A stretch of 64,000 nucleotides of DNA, taken from positions 3,135,662 through 3,199,661 of the forward strand of contig NC_031474.1 in NCBI RefSeq assembly GCF_000006565.2, given 5' to 3'. The DNA comes from Toxoplasma gondii ME49 (lineage: Eukaryota > Apicomplexa > Conoidasida > Eucoccidiorida > Sarcocystidae). The position numbers and the translations under genes were made by a program. The stretch's first letter is position 1. Every line of letters begins with the position of its first letter. Below the pieces are notes generated by a model. The model ran no database searches. It worked only from the letters and a program-made list of their open reading frames with translations, and was not told the origin of the DNA. Shown one piece after another: positions 1 to 13,576 of the stretch.

Positions 1-1889
1 ATATATATATATATATATATTTGGACGGATGCACTTTCACGCGTACCGCCATATTTACGAAACAGATATCTGTATTCATATGCGGTCATACTCTGAATAT
101 ACAAACATATACATACATATATGTATATATATAGATATATATTTGAATATTTGCATGTTTGTGTGAGTAGTCATTTTCGAGTTTTTGTGCTGGGACTTGG
201 GGGAGAGTCTGTTTGCCGGCGCGCTTGTAACTTAGATGACTCCTCGCTTCCTTCTCAGTGCACAAGAGGGAAGCCTCTCGATTCCTCCAGCTTTGTTCTT
301 CGCGGGAGAAAGACGCATGTACGAAGGGAGGAGAGAGAGTTTAGCTTTGTTGATCTCTGGGGCTTGTTGTCGCACTGTCTCCGAAGAGGGGCAGGCGCAT
401 ATCGGCGCCCTCTGATGCTGGCTTCCGGAGAAGATTGGAATTCGTTGATCACGTTTTCATTCACGTTGAAGAACCTACGTCAAAAGACATGTGCACTTCC
501 CCTCAAGACTCCCCGTAGGCCCTGAAAACAGCCTGTCAGAGAAGGAGAACACTGTCTCTTCCTATGCAAATCCTGACTAAAGCGTCCCCCCATAGCGCCG
601 CGAACAACAGGAGTGAATCGGACGCCATGGGGGAGCAAACGTCGACGTTCTTTCTCGAAACGCAGAGGGGCATTGAGGACGCCGAGCGACACAGCTCGTT
701 CCCTGCCTTCTGCACCCTTTGAAATAGTGAAAATCCATGCAATAAACTGCAGGCTTTCCGCTCGTGGCTTCTGGATCCAAGACGAACAGGTCTTGAAGAT
801 CCTTTCCTTTCTTGCACGGGTCGTTTCCCCGAGAGAGGCTGTTTCGGGAGGAAGAAGGACGGAGCCCTGGCCGCCAGCCAGCGCAGCTTTTTCGCGACTG
901 CACAGTTGAGGAGGAGGGCGCGATGGTCACCAGCGATGCGTGCGAGGACGGAGCAAGCATCTTTGGACGCCTTTTTCATGGAACGTTTTATCTTGTTTTC
1001 TTTGAAAGGAAACTCGCCTTTTTCTCGATCGCAAGACAGCAGGGTCCAGCAGTGCTGGAAAATTTCCCTTCTCCTCTCACGTGTCTCCTCGTTCCTTGCC
1101 CGCCCACCTCGCTTCCCCCCCCCCCGAGGAGGAGACATAACTCGCGTAGTCTTTGCCGCCATTAATTCTTTGCTCAGGTCGCAGACGAGGAGAAGAGAGA
1201 CTCGTGAGTCTCTTTCCCTGGAGGAAACGCAGTCAGATGCACTTTGACTTCCGAGAAACTCCTCTGTCACACGACACCAAGCGACGAGTCCACTTTCTCT
1301 GGAACCGCGCGTCCTCAGCTGGCTCGTTGCTTGCCCGTTTCGCGCTGAGAAAAGAGTTGCATCTTCGATAGAAGCAGCAGACGGTCGCGTTGCGTCTTTC
1401 ACGATCAGCGCTGCACAAATCGTCTCTTTTTCCCTGAGCTACCTGCGCAAGACGCTCAGGAACTCGCCTCGTCCTTCATCCCGTATCTCCTTCTCTGCCA
1501 GACTGAACTTGTGTTTCACTCTCTCGAGACCTGACCACTGTCTCCTTGGGGACAGTCGGTTGGGGCTTCTTCGCCACGGTTTGCGGCTCTCCTGCGGTCT
1601 CTGCCCGCCTTGCAGAGAACTGGACAGCAAGGGAGCAATTAGCAATTTTCTCTTCTTCTCAAGGACTGCCTGCTTTCCGCCTCACCCTCGTCTCTGCCGT
1701 CCTTTCTTGCCTCAGGTGTCACCTCTGTCCTTGTCTTCTCTCTTCTTCCTCCCTCACTTCCAGTCTTGCTTTCACTCTCTCTGTCTGTCTCTCTCTGTCT
1801 GTCTCTCTCACCTTCTCTCTCACCTTCTCTCTCACCTTCTCTCTCTTTCTCTCTGTGTCTCTCTCTGTTATTCTGCCACCCTTCGCCTC
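1..1889. other. 5' flank of the pseudouridine synthase gene, no gene seen
   Basis: The stretch begins with an (AT)10 run at 1-20 and has further AT-rich patches to about 150. A CT-rich tract at about 1770-1870 contains a 12-bp unit repeated about three times near 1803-1838. Open frames on both strands lack convincing protein character. The tract just upstream of the ATG at 1890 is probably promoter and 5' UTR of the following gene. I saw no recognisable regulatory motif. Confidence 0.5.
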
Positions 1890-4800
1890 ATGCCTTGCGC
1901 CGCGGTCTCGCCAGGCGGACCTGTCTCTCAGGCTCCATCCGCGGCGGCTCCGTCCGGCTCCACCGGAGCTGGCGGCCGGCTGAGGAGACAGGAGCGGTTC
2001 GGAGCCAGAGAGACAGAAGCGCTCGCCGCCGATGTCTTCTTCTCCGCAGGAAATGGTCTCGAGCTGCGGAACGCGTTTCTTCAGACGCGCTGGAGAGGGA
2101 AACAAGGTCTTCTCCCGACTAGGCGCACCGGCTATCGTCTCTTGTCTTCTTCCTCAGAGGAGTCAGCCAAAGCGAAGAGAGCGAAAGAACGAAGAGAGTC
2201 CAGGGAGAAGGACGCACTCCTCCCGGGCGAGAGCGCAGAGACAGCTCAAAAGAGAAAGGAGACAGCAACTTCAAGTGAAGAACGCAACTGCGCAGAAGCT
2301 CCGACCATGAAGAGGTCTGCGCCTGCATCGTCAACCGAATTTCCTTGCCCTATTTCCAGAGTTCGTTCCCTGCGCAGATGGGATTCGTCTCCTTCCTCTC
2401 GTCCTTTGAGTTCGCCTTCTTCCTCTTGCCGTTGTTTTCTCCCTCCTCAGTCGTCATCTCCCTCCCAGCAGCGTCGCGTAGCTCGTGAGCCTTCTTGTCC
2501 CTTTCCCTCCCCTCGATCGTATGCTTCCTCCTCTTCTCTCTCTCCTCGACGGATTTGTTCCTCCTCGAATTATGCTGTTGACTGCCTGGGCAAAGGCGCT
2601 CTCTCCAGCTTCCAGTCAGCCCAGTCTCGGTCCTCCCCTCGGATTTTTTCTCTCAAGGTCCCTCAGTCCCTCCTGCTTCTCTACTCTCTCTCCCGTTCGT
2701 TCTCTTCTCCGCGCGTCTCCACTTCCTCCCCTCTCCCCGGCCGTTCTTCGTCTCCCCCTTCGCTGCCTTCGTCGGCCTCTTCTTTCGCTTCTCCCATGCA
2801 TGTGCCTCTTCCCTCCTTCCTGTCGCCTTCCCCTTCGTTCTCTTCGCGATCCTTCCTGTCTCTGGCGTCTCCTTCTCCAGCTTCCTCTTTTCTCTTTTCT
2901 TCGTCTCTCTCTTCTTCGTCTCTCTCTTCTGTCCTCTCCTCGTCGCCTTGGGCATGTCTCCAATCTTCTCGCAGGCCGCTGTGTTTCTTTGTCTCTCGTT
3001 CTCCACCTCGCTTGTCGATTTCGCGAGACCTTTTCCCTCCCTTTCCACCCGTTCGGCGTCCGCATCGTGCCTCTCCTTCTGCTTGCACACCGCGTCGCCC
3101 ACTCTTCGACGACCCTCGAGGGAGACGAGAAGGAAGAGAGAACTGCGGAGGAGCAGAGCAGAGAGACTTCACAGCGAAGAGGACTCAGCGCGGCGGAGAA
3201 ACGAGGAACGAAGGGGACAGACACAAGGCCCCCCCGCTTTCTGTTTTCCATCACTCAGCACAAATGCGGCAAAGAGCTTACATCACCAATGCATTGCGGA
3301 GACTTGTCGCCTCTCCAGGTGATCTTTCGCTTCTCTCGTCAACCAATGGAATAAATGCAGTCCTACTCCATCGAATTCCATCTGCATTCGTCTATATCTC
3401 CATCGGTAGAACGAGTCCATGTTTGTCTCTCGACATCTATCTTCACCGATACTAACATGTATCTATCTATCTATACATATATATATATATATATTTATAT
3501 ATGTATCTACATTTCCATGCCTGTTTCTATCGACCTATCTACCTGTTCACTCCTACTCCTAGTGCCATATCGTTCTACCTCCCTCCCTTCATTCCTTTCC
3601 TTGAGCTGTCTGTCTGTCAATCTCTCTCTCCCCCCACAGATCTGTCTGTCTATCTTTGTCTATCTACCTGTACCAGTCGACGTTTATGGATCCAGTTTGC
3701 CAATATGCGTATTGATGAACGTGTAGCTGGCTGGGTGTCTCTTCCTGTCTGTCTCTGCATGCCTTGAAGTGATGCTTGAAGTGATGCTTGAAGTGATGCT
3801 TGTACGGATGCCCAGTGTGCCGGCAAGTGGAGGGAGGCCGAAAGGTCGGACGAAGGAGGGAGAGAACATCCGGAGCCAAAAGTCAAGTCGAGACACAATG
3901 CCTGTTGCGCGGACAAATCAAGGACAGGAGGGAATGTGAGACCTCGAGGCGGAGACGCACGACGATCGCCGAGAGTGTGTGTTCAGCATGTGTATGTTGC
4001 CTCTCTCTCTCGTGCCATTTCTTCATGTTGGATTGTTTCTTATTCTTCACTCCTTTCTCTCCTGGATTCCTCGCCTCTCTCTCCCCCTCGCCAACAACCT
4101 TCTTCGGATTTTTCTTCCTTCTCTGTGAAGTGTTTTCGAGGGTCTTCTCTGCCTAGTCCCGCTCTTTGTGCGACGCCTCGCTGCCTGCTGTCCGTCACCC
4201 CACACTGTCTCCTTTCGTTTTTCTCTGTCTCCAGGTCCGTCGACAGGTTCCAACCTTGGAGTCGTCGCTCCGTGCTTGCGGCTCTTGCGGTCAAAGTGGC
4301 TGACCTTCGATCTCCATCTCTCCGTCGTTACGATTGCGTTTCTCATTCGCGCCGCAGTCCTCGATACCTCCACCTTCTTCCCTTCTTCTTCTTCTTCTTC
4401 TGTTTCGTCGAGACAAGTGGATGTGCAGGCATCTCGGCTTCTGCGACTCTTGGACGGTGAGAGCAGCAAGGCTGCCTGGGCAGTGCTGCCTCTTCTCTCG
4501 CAGGGAGCGTCGAAGCCTGAGAGACCCGCCGCTCCCGGGGAGTGTCTTCTGCAGAGTCCCCACAGGTCTGCCGACTCCTCGATGTCTCTTCCGCCGCCGC
4601 GCCGGACCGTTGCGCCTGCTCAGCTGGCCGCAGGAGCCCAGGCGCATCCCCATGCGCATTTGCTGCATGCGCAGGTCCGAGATCCGAGGGGTGATGGAGG
4701 CTCCGCAGGCGCAGCCGGGACTCGGGTGGAGACGCACCTGGAAGACCTTCAGGAAGGTTCGCCGTTCCTCGTCGCCGTTGCAGGAGGCACTGGCCAGACG

Positions 4801-7800
4801 CCTGTTGAGTTCGGCCCAGTTCCTGCCTCTCCTGTCTTCCAGGAACTGTACAGAAATCCGATTTTCCTGCAGGTGCGTGCAGCTGCATGCGCGGGATTGC
4901 GTAGACTGGCTCGCGAGAGTCGCGGAAGCGACTTTCTCGGAGAAGCGGAGACTTGCGCCGAAGTCAGAAAGGAGCGCTTTGCCTCCCGTTGGCCTTCCCA
5001 TGTCGCGGAGGCGTCGTCGCTGCGCTCTGCGAATGGCGTTTCGACAGAAGAAGCGAAAGGTTCTTCTTCAACTTCGTCGCCGGAGACCCACCCGCGAGAG
5101 GGCCGCCAGCTCCCCTGGCGCCCGACTGTGTCCTGGTACGCGTTTAGCCACGAGCCTGCTGTCTGTCGCCTGGCTGAGGAACTGTTCTCTGCTTTCGGGA
5201 AGGCAGCATTCGTCGACTTGGATCTCTTCAACGCAATTGTCGACGTCCTGACTCCGGACTGGCTCGTTTCTGAAGTCCATCCTCATGAGCGAACAGTCCA
5301 CCCACAGCCTCCTTCGTCTCTGTCTGTTGAGCCCTCTTCCTCTTCATCCTTGACGGCTGAACTGCCACCCAACGCCCAGTCTTCTTCCCCCTCTTCTTCC
5401 TGTTCATCTTCCTCTTCTTCTTTTGACTCTTCTTCTTCCTCTGTTTCTTGCTTGTGTTCCCTCTGTGCTTCCTCTGTTTCACCTCGCTGTTCTAGTTTCT
5501 CCGCCTCTTCTTCCGTTGCCCCTTGCGTTGCTTCTCCTCCGATCTGTCTGTCGCGCTATCAGTCTGAGTTTCTGCATCTCTCGCGTGCATGCAGTTCCCT
5601 GAGTCGTCTCTTTGTGGCTCTGGAAACTGAGGCTAGCTCCTTCGTTTTCTGCCAGTCTCGTTCGCCTGTCCCTCTGTCTCCGTTTCGACCTCTGGCGCGC
5701 GAGCGGTCCCCAAGCGCCGGCGCTGTTTGTCCAGCCTCATCACCTTGTTTTTCCTCAGCCTCCTCGTCTCCCGAAGAAAGGCGAGGAGCTGACGACGAGA
5801 AGACATTTTGCTCGAATATTGAACGAGACATCCCCGCGCTCGTAGGTTGGCGCGACGTTCAGAAAAAAGTACACAATCCAGAAGTCTCTCTTCCTTCTCC
5901 TTCTCTTGTTGTTTCTTCTTCACCCGCAAGTCCTGCTTCTCTGGCTACTCCTGCCTCTCTCTGTCTCCCTGATTTTCCATCTACTGTCTCTTTTCCTTCT
6001 TCTTCTCCGGCGTCAGCTTCACCCTCTTCTCCTCCTTTATCCGATCTCACACACATCTCTTCTTCTGCTTCTCCGCCCTCGAGTTCTCTGCGGTCTCCTC
6101 TACCTCCTCTTGTTTCTCTCTCTTCTCCTTCGGCTGTGGCTTCTGCTCCCCTCGCCACGGACGCCTCGGAGAGTTGGGCGGTTCCGTCGGTTCTCTTCGC
6201 GGCAGCGGGGACCGCTGAAGAGACAGCAAAGGAGACAGGGAGACAGGCTTCCAGCACGGCCCTTGCTGGGGGTGTCTTGACAGCTCTTGAGACGCTTGCG
6301 AGGGCGATTTCTGTCATTCTTCGCGACGAAGAGAGAAGACCGCCAGGCCTGCCTGTACCTCCCCGCTTCTACGAGAGTCTCCCTTTCGCTCTCACCAATG
6401 TGCTGGAGGTCGCCGTGGATTTTCGGGTGTGTTTGAATGGGACGAGGTCCCGGCGGAAACGAAACAGTTCGACTGTACGTACACTCGCCGATGGGGTCCA
6501 CCGGCTCCGCGAGAAGCCGAGGCTCAGAGAGGCTCTCGAAGGCGACAAAGAGACAACACACAGCCGTTCTGGAGGCGAAAGTGGAGACCGAGGCGAGGAG
6601 GCCGCCGAACAGCGCAGTCGACAGGCTGTCGAGACAGCCGGAAGTGAGGGTGAAGGACCAGAAGGTTTGAGAGCGACAAACGGGGAGGGGGGGGAGGTGG
6701 AGAGGCGGCGAGATCAAAGTCCATCGAGGGGCGAGAAGCAGAGACAGCTGACGCCGTGTGGGGACTTGACACAGGGCGGCGACAGGGAGGAAACAGAAGA
6801 AGGGAAGCTGAAACGAATGGAAAATATCGCGACACAAATCACCAACGATGTCAGCGTCTTTGTAACTGCCCTTTTAAATGAGGAAACGGCCGCTGTTTTA
6901 AGACAGCGATCAGAAGCGAGGATGCAGTCGCCATCTTGCTGTCAGAGATCAGATCACCGAGAGCACACACGCAGTTGGGTCTCTCCTGTTTGTTCCTCTT
7001 CGACTACGTGCCTCTCTCCTTCATCTCCTCGTCTGCCTTCTCTTTCTCCTCCCTCTTCTCCTTCATCTCCTCGTCTGCCTTTTCTTTCTCCTCCCTCTTC
7101 TCCTTTGTCTCCTCTTTCTGCGGCGCGTCCGAGAGTTCCTTGGACTCGCGAGCGCCTTCGTTTTCTCCTGTTTCGACTCGCTTCGACAGAGTGTTCGGTC
7201 CCCGCCTCGCTCTGTGTGGCGTTCTGCCGGTGGATGCTGTTTGTCTGTCCAGGCGCCTCGCGGCTCCTGGCGGCTCCCTTTCGAGGATTGCTTTCTCGAC
7301 AAGTTGAGGACGAAGACGCCCGAGGAAGGCGCGAACCGTCAGGACGCGGCGTCGCGGCGGGAGGCGATCGGCGAGAAGGTTCGTCGCCTCAGGCGTCGCC
7401 GATTTCACACCAGCGTGGGGTCGACTCGAGCGACCCCGCAGAGGCTTTGGGCCTTTCGGGTGATGAGACGCGCGAACGAGGAGACAGCGAGCGAAGAGGC
7501 GAGGCGACTTCGAGGTGCGTCGCTGGTGCCGCTTGGGAGCACGGCGTCGCGAAAGAAGCCGCAGAGACAAGACGCGCGGAAGACGCAAAGGATCAGCTGC
7601 TTCTCGATGTACTCGAAGAAGAACATCGACTCCTTTCTGGAGGTCTCAGAGAGATCTTGGTGTCCGAGGACTGGGCGCGGGCTCTCTACTCCCTTGCGAT
7701 TCTATTCCCGCAGACATCCCTGCCTTTTCGCCAACTTTACCTGGCTGCTTGCATCTTGCCATGCTCGAGCGTCGAGGGAGATGGAGGACAGACTCCCTTA

Positions 7801-10800
7801 ATGCCGACCTTGAAACCAGATGAAAAACCAGACGCTTCTTCACAACGACCAACGGAGATGCTCACTTCTTCTCCACAAGCATTTGCTCCCAAGTCAACTT
7901 CTCCTTTTCTCCCTTCCCCTTCCTCCTCTTCTGCTTCTTCTGCTTCACCTTCTTTCTCTTCTTCGTTGTCTGCACCGGCGGCTTCCACTGTGTTGTCGGA
8001 TGTCGTTGCCTTCAGCGCGTTCTGTCAGATCTGTCGGTTGCTTGTGCTTTCCACCTCATCCCCATTTTCCCCCCAAGTCTCTTCTCTCTCTAGGGTGCCC
8101 TGGAAGCGAAGCGATGCATGCGCCGCGCTAGGTTGGCCCGACGACGTGGTGTCTCCGTCGTTCTGTTTGGAAAATCCAGTCCCGTTCTTTCGCTCTCAGC
8201 TGCTTCGCCCGCTGGTTCGAGAAACGCTCGAGGATTTCCTCGTCAGTCCTCGCTGCTCGGTGTCCATCCCCTCCTCTTCTCGGCCTTCACCTGCGCCTCT
8301 TTCCTCTCCGTCACTGTCTCCCCTTCCTCATGCGTCTCCCTTTTCGCCTCCGCGTTCTTCTCCTTCGTCTTCTCGTTCTGCTCCTTCGTCCTCTCCGCTC
8401 TCGGAGTCCTGGGGGGCGGGCGTCTCTCCACTGGGCCATGAGGAGACAGACGAAGCGACGAGGCGAGAGCCGCTTCGGCTTCTCTTCCGGGCGGTTGGCG
8501 CCTCGCTGGCGAGACGCCTCGAGAGGGAAACGGATAGACAACTTCACTGTCTGCATGCACACCGTGGGAGGCGCTTTGAGTGGGGAGGGAATCCGAAAGA
8601 AGAGAGAGAGGGCGAACAGAGACAGAAGAAATCGCGGTACGTTTTCTGCGTCGCCGATGACGCCGACACAACGAGACTCCTCGACTCCACGCTTCGTGGA
8701 GGCATGCTGTCCCCTTGTTCTCTTTCTTCTCTCTCTTTTGCATCTCCTCGGTCTTCGGCTTGTCCACCTTCTTCTCCTGGAGACGCAGACGGTGAAACCC
8801 GGAGGAGCGGAGGGTCTTGGATCGGACAGTCGGGAGACGACGACCCAGACTGTCTTCTCTTTCCTAGTGCAGTCGCGAGTCTGTCTGCAACGCAGAACAT
8901 CTCCGAGCCGCTCTACGAAAAGATTCTGACCTTGGCGTTCTCCACTGGGGAAGACTACTGGCGGAGGCGCGAGAAGGGCGAGTTGAACCGAAGTGAAGCC
9001 CAGAGGACGACGGCTCGCCACTTGCGTATGCCGCGTCCTCTGCCGCCTGCGCGAATCCATCCTCCCTCTCCACAGGCCGCGTATGCGTCTTCAATCTACT
9101 GTCGAAAAGAAAGGACTCTAGGGACAGTTCGTTCTTTCACTTCGGCCTCTTCTCCGCGTCCCTGTGCTTCTTCGCCTGCACGAGGAACGCCCTCCGTCGC
9201 TTCTGCATTTCCTTCTCCTCATCCCTCGCCCTCTGCTCTCGGACGCCTGGAGACGCCGTTCGCGGAGGCCGCAGGCGAAGGGCAGAGACACACCGCGTCT
9301 CCGGAGAAGCGCGAACTTTCTGGGTCGACTTTTGAAAAAGAGCGAAGCCTCTTTTCGTTCTTTTTGCCGGCAGAAACCTTGCAAACCGAAGCGGAAGAGG
9401 CGCCTCTGCCGAGGCTCGAAAGAGACGCAGAACCGCACGCACTGGAGCCCTCTACTCAGACGCTACAGGAGCCTCCGGGGCCTCTCAGAGAGAAGGAGAG
9501 AGAAGCAAAACGAGGACGCGACAAGCCAGCAGAGACGGAGCAAGCGTCCGGGAAAGACGCACCAGTCCCGAAGACCAGAGAGTGTGAAAAGCCAGAGGAA
9601 AACGCAAAGGATACGAACGCTGAGCAGCGAGAGGAAACGGGCAAGATTGGTGGACTTCTAAGGTATCAGAATGATCGACGACGGAGCCCATGGAGTGGAG
9701 ACAAAGACGAGAAGCGACAAGGACTGGCGGCCTCTCGACGCTGGCTCGACAACGTGAAGGAAGGCGAGAAGAACCGCTACTCCAAGGACCTGCCGCATGT
9801 CGTCTGGCAGTCCAAACATCTAATGGTATTTACAATGGGACTTCCGGCGGATCTCAGATCCAAGTATTCATGTGTATCATGTGCGCATCTGTATATGTAT
9901 ACGCAGTCACATGTGAACGTATATACATACATATATATATATATATATATGTATATTTGGAACGGCATCGGCTTTGGTAATCCTTTCGATGCATGCATAG
10001 ACAGGTGCAGGTTTTTACACACCGGTCTGGACAGTTAGAGACACAGATATGGATTGGGAGGTGAAGGAGCTGGCGGCCGGGCCTCTGTTCTGGATCGATG
10101 TCGACGCGAAAAAAAATTCGAGGATGAATGTGAACGGTCCACGGAGATCGCTGTGTTGACGCATTCGTGTGGCTGTAAAGGACGGCGCGAATAGACGAAT
10201 ACATCTTTTGAGGATTCTGAGTCTTTTCTTCTCACGTGCATGTCTTTGCGTGGAGAGTCTCCGATGTCACGGGACCGGAGATCAAGGGGATGTAATTTCA
10301 AGGACGCAACAGAACTTTCCCTGCATGCATTTACCACTTGGAAATTCTAAATACTTACGCGGATTGTCTCTTTTTCCATCTCGCCTTTGCGTAGGTTTTG
10401 TACAAACCGCCCTTCTGGCGGGTGAATCTGGAGCGCAGCGAAAAACCGGAAACTGTGAGAGAGAGAATTGCTCTCTCGGCGCCTTCGGTCGCAGCGTCTC
10501 TGCCTGAGTCGCCTCTGCAGTTCTCGCCTTCTCTGCGGAAGCGAACTCTGGAGATTCTTGCCAGAGGCGGTCTGTCAGAGCCGCTGCATGCGTACATGCA
10601 GATCGCGCTGGGCAGGACGCAAGACGCCCATGGCGAGTGGACAGGCGAGGGCGGTGAGAGTGAAAGAGGTGAATTCGCAGGCCTGCTAGGAGGCTGCGGT
10701 CCTTTGGCGGTCACGCAGCGAGAGAGAGAACATCGAAAAAGAGAAGAAGAAAGGCTCACGCTTCTCTTTGACGCAAGTCACCAGTTCGGTATCGGCCATC

Positions 10801-10973
10801 GCCTCGACACCCCCACGAGCGGTAACTCTTCGCTTCGCTTGCCACAGGCTCTCAGTTCTCGTTTCCCCATCCTCTTGTCTTTTTGTGGTTCTACGGTGTC
10901 AGCCAGACGGATTTCCCTGGGGTCTTTACCTCTGCATGTACACATAACCGCATAGATACCAATGCACATACGC

Positions 10974-11006
<33 letters not shown>

Positions 11007-12613
11007 CATTTATACAAACATATATATTTATGTATGTATATATATGCATATACGCATTCATATTGTCGTTCTTTGAATGGGGCAGAAGGGACGCTTTCCA
11101 CGTGGAGTTTTCTTCCTGGCGGGCGCTGTTTCGCTTTGCGCGTTTATGTTCGTTTGCGGCTTCCAGTTTTAGAAGTCTGTCGAGAAGCTGCGTTTCGCTC
11201 TCGAGTCTTTCACGCTTCCCGGTCCATCTTATCGTGTTCTTCGTGGATGACGTAATGCTTCCGCCTTATTAGATTCATCCTCTACTGGTCTTCTTCCCCT
11301 CTTCATTTTCTCGCCTCTCTCTCCCTTCCTGAAGTTCTCTCTGTCTTCTCTCTGTGTCTTCTCCACTCTTCCTTTTCTCTCTCTTCCTCTTCACTCTTTT
11401 TCTCTTCTCTCTCTTCTTTCTCGCGTTTGCTCTCTGATTTCTCTTGCTCGTCCCCCTTCTTATCGGTTTTCGGTGCTCTTCTCAGGCCCTCTTCTGGTCG
11501 CGAAGTCGTACGCGGGATTGGCTTTTCTCCGCGCACAACTCGCCTCCTGGCGGCCGAAGAAAGTCTACCTCGCCCTCGTCTTCGGCGCTGTCCCTCTGCG
11601 AGAGAAAGTTCGCCTTGTTCATCCGCTTCGACCCACATTTGAGGCAGGAAAAACAGGAAAAAAAGAGATGGAAGTCGCAAACACAGTCGACGCCAAGGTA
11701 CTCAAACAACTAACTGAATGTCACATTGCACGCATGTCGACATGTCATACGCAAAAATATATATATATATATACGCGTGTATATGTGCATGTATATGTGC
11801 ATGCGTATGAGTTTCTTTTGTGTGTAAGACATTGATCGGTTTAGGGTGTGAGGTAAAACAAATCGGTTTTTCTCTCTCACCCTGTCTCCTGGTTAAGGGC
11901 AGTTTTACATATGTGCATACTCTGTTAGAAATCGCTTGTTTCTCCTCGTCGTATAGACGAAGGCAGACAGGCGTTTCGGCCGTGACGCCTGAGAGTTCCG
12001 CCAGAGACAACACAGAAACGCGGTGGACGCTGAAGAGTTGAACATTCGAATAAACAGCGCCAGTGCGAATACCGTCTCCCCACTTGTTCACCCAAGACCA
12101 CGATTGGGGTTTCTTTTCTAAACTGATGCTGTCAGATTCCCCCCTCTCCCCGCTTTCGTCGCTCTGGGGGCAACGGGACCAAAGATTCTTGTTTTTCGTG
12201 TGTCTCTTCTTCGACGTTTCTGTTTCTTCTCGCGCAGATTGCACTGTCTTTCTTGAGCGGCATCACGCACTATTCCTACGGCGGTGAGGCCAACGCGAAT
12301 GTTATGTTCTCTCTTGTGTTCGCAGAGCCTAGTTGAGATGGTAATGCCGAAAACGAACCGACTGAGCAACATGTTGTGATGTGAAACAGAAGGAACATGG
12401 AATCCGTCTCTGCGTCTGTGCAGCCAGTTGGTGTTCGCAAATTGAAGTTACCCCGCAGTTCTCGATTTCGCAGCGTTTTCCCTGTGTTCTGTACGTCCAC
12501 CATCGATCTTCTGCGGTACCTCGAAAGAGAGATACAAGTCCTTCCCTTGCTATCCCTTCAACAGATGCATCTCTCTGCAGGTTCACATGCACGCACACAT
12601 TCACATACATGTT

Positions 12614-12652
<39 letters not shown>

Positions 12653-12996
12653 ACGCAGGAACGTATATGGATATGAAGAGGTAATTGTGGGTTTAGGGCC
12701 TGGCATGCTAATGCAAAATACGTCTGCACGCCAGTTTCTTCATCTTTTCAGGACGAGACTTCACCCTCTGTCGCGTAGAGCCTGTGACGGGACGAACCCA
12801 CCAAATTCGCGCCCAACTCGCCCACATCGGCCATCCCATCGTCGCAGATCCAATCTACGTCAACGGTAACAAGCCAGACGAGACGACAAATGGTGGCCTC
12901 GATGGCTCGAAAAACAGTGTACACGCCACAGAAATAGAATTTGAAGCAAGTCGAGGTCACGCTGCATCACTACATATGAATGACTCTACAAGCTTG

Positions 12997-13031
<35 letters not shown>

Positions 13032-13576
13032 TGCATCTAAAAACGCATACATACACACGCATGTATGTATGAATATATATATATATATATATATATGGCC
13101 TTGTTTACACAGAGACAGGGAGGACTGAGAGGCAGAGTCAAGCAGTTGGAGGGAGAGAGGCCTCTGTCGATTGGAAGGTAGAGCGCGGTGACGTTTAGAG
13201 AGATCCGTCAGCTTGCGTCAACATTTTCATGTGACGCTCATCGGTGTGTGCGTGGAGTGTGTCAGATCCGGCGGACCGAGCTTTGGGGCGCAGCCTTTCC
13301 GATCGAGTTTTCCTCCACTGCGTTTCTCTCTCCTTTTTGAATATTCTGGAAAACGAGAACCGTACAGGAACGAGTGACTTCAGTCCCGAAGACCAGTTCG
13401 ACGAAGAGAGAACAGGAAACAGGAAAGAGCGTCCGCCTCTGCAGGCAGATCCCAGCGAAAGACCCCCGACTGCAATCCCCGCATCTCGTTTCTCTTTCCG
13501 ACAAGTGACAGTAGAGACACCACTCCACGCCGACCTGCGACGCACCCTCCGTTCTCTCAAGAAGACATCTCGCTGA
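1890..13576 (+). CDS. RluA-family RNA pseudouridine synthase with giant N-terminal extension
   Basis: Predicted to isomerise uridine to pseudouridine in RNA; the target RNA and compartment are unknown. My model is exons 1890-3318, 4235-9825, 10395-10821, 11486-11697, 12238-12283, 12752-12865 and 13266-13576, all phase-compatible, giving about 2,709 residues. The last five exons rebuild an RluA domain in order: [21 protein letters not shown] with the catalytic Asp (about residue 2478), [38 protein letters not shown], then an LHxxxLxF segment and a PLHADL ending near the stop. The N-terminal 2,300 residues are mostly Ser/Pro-rich low complexity with islands of ordinary helical sequence (for example around 5140-5270). 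The 5' end is uncertain: the long ORF at 4168 has no ATG until 4582, so the upstream exon is inferred from a phase-1 donor at 3319 and acceptor at 4234. The small upstream exon block could instead be a separate gene or UTR. Confidence 0.8.
3764..3800. repeat. 12-bp tandem repeat, three copies
   Basis: The unit TTGAAGTGATGC is repeated three times head to tail, followed by a diverged partial copy. It lies in the inferred first intron of the pseudouridine synthase gene. Confidence 0.85.
7021..7104 (+). repeat. 42-bp in-frame tandem duplication (14 codons)
   Basis: Two adjacent 42-bp copies, at 7021-7062 and 7063-7104, differ by about one base. They encode a duplicated Ser/Pro-rich 14-residue segment ([14 protein letters not shown]) in the N-terminal extension of the pseudouridine synthase. 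The near identity indicates a recent slippage event. Confidence 0.85.
9930..9950. repeat. (AT)n microsatellite in an intron
   Basis: A perfect alternating AT run in the intron 9826-10394 of the pseudouridine synthase gene, flanked by ATAC steps. Similar runs lie in other introns of this gene, near 10979-11006 and 11756-11775. Confidence 0.9.
12620..12648. repeat. (AT)n microsatellite in an intron
   Basis: A perfect AT run of about 29 bp in the intron between the 12238-12283 and 12752-12865 exons of the pseudouridine synthase gene. Two more runs, near 13003-13025 and 13073-13095, fall in the last intron. Confidence 0.9.

Noticed and set aside
2616..3254. Arg/Glu-rich antisense ORFs opposite the Ser-rich exon of the pseudouridine synthase
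   Set aside because: TCT/TCC-rich coding DNA read backwards gives AGA/GGA codons and few stops. There is no leader, domain or splice context.
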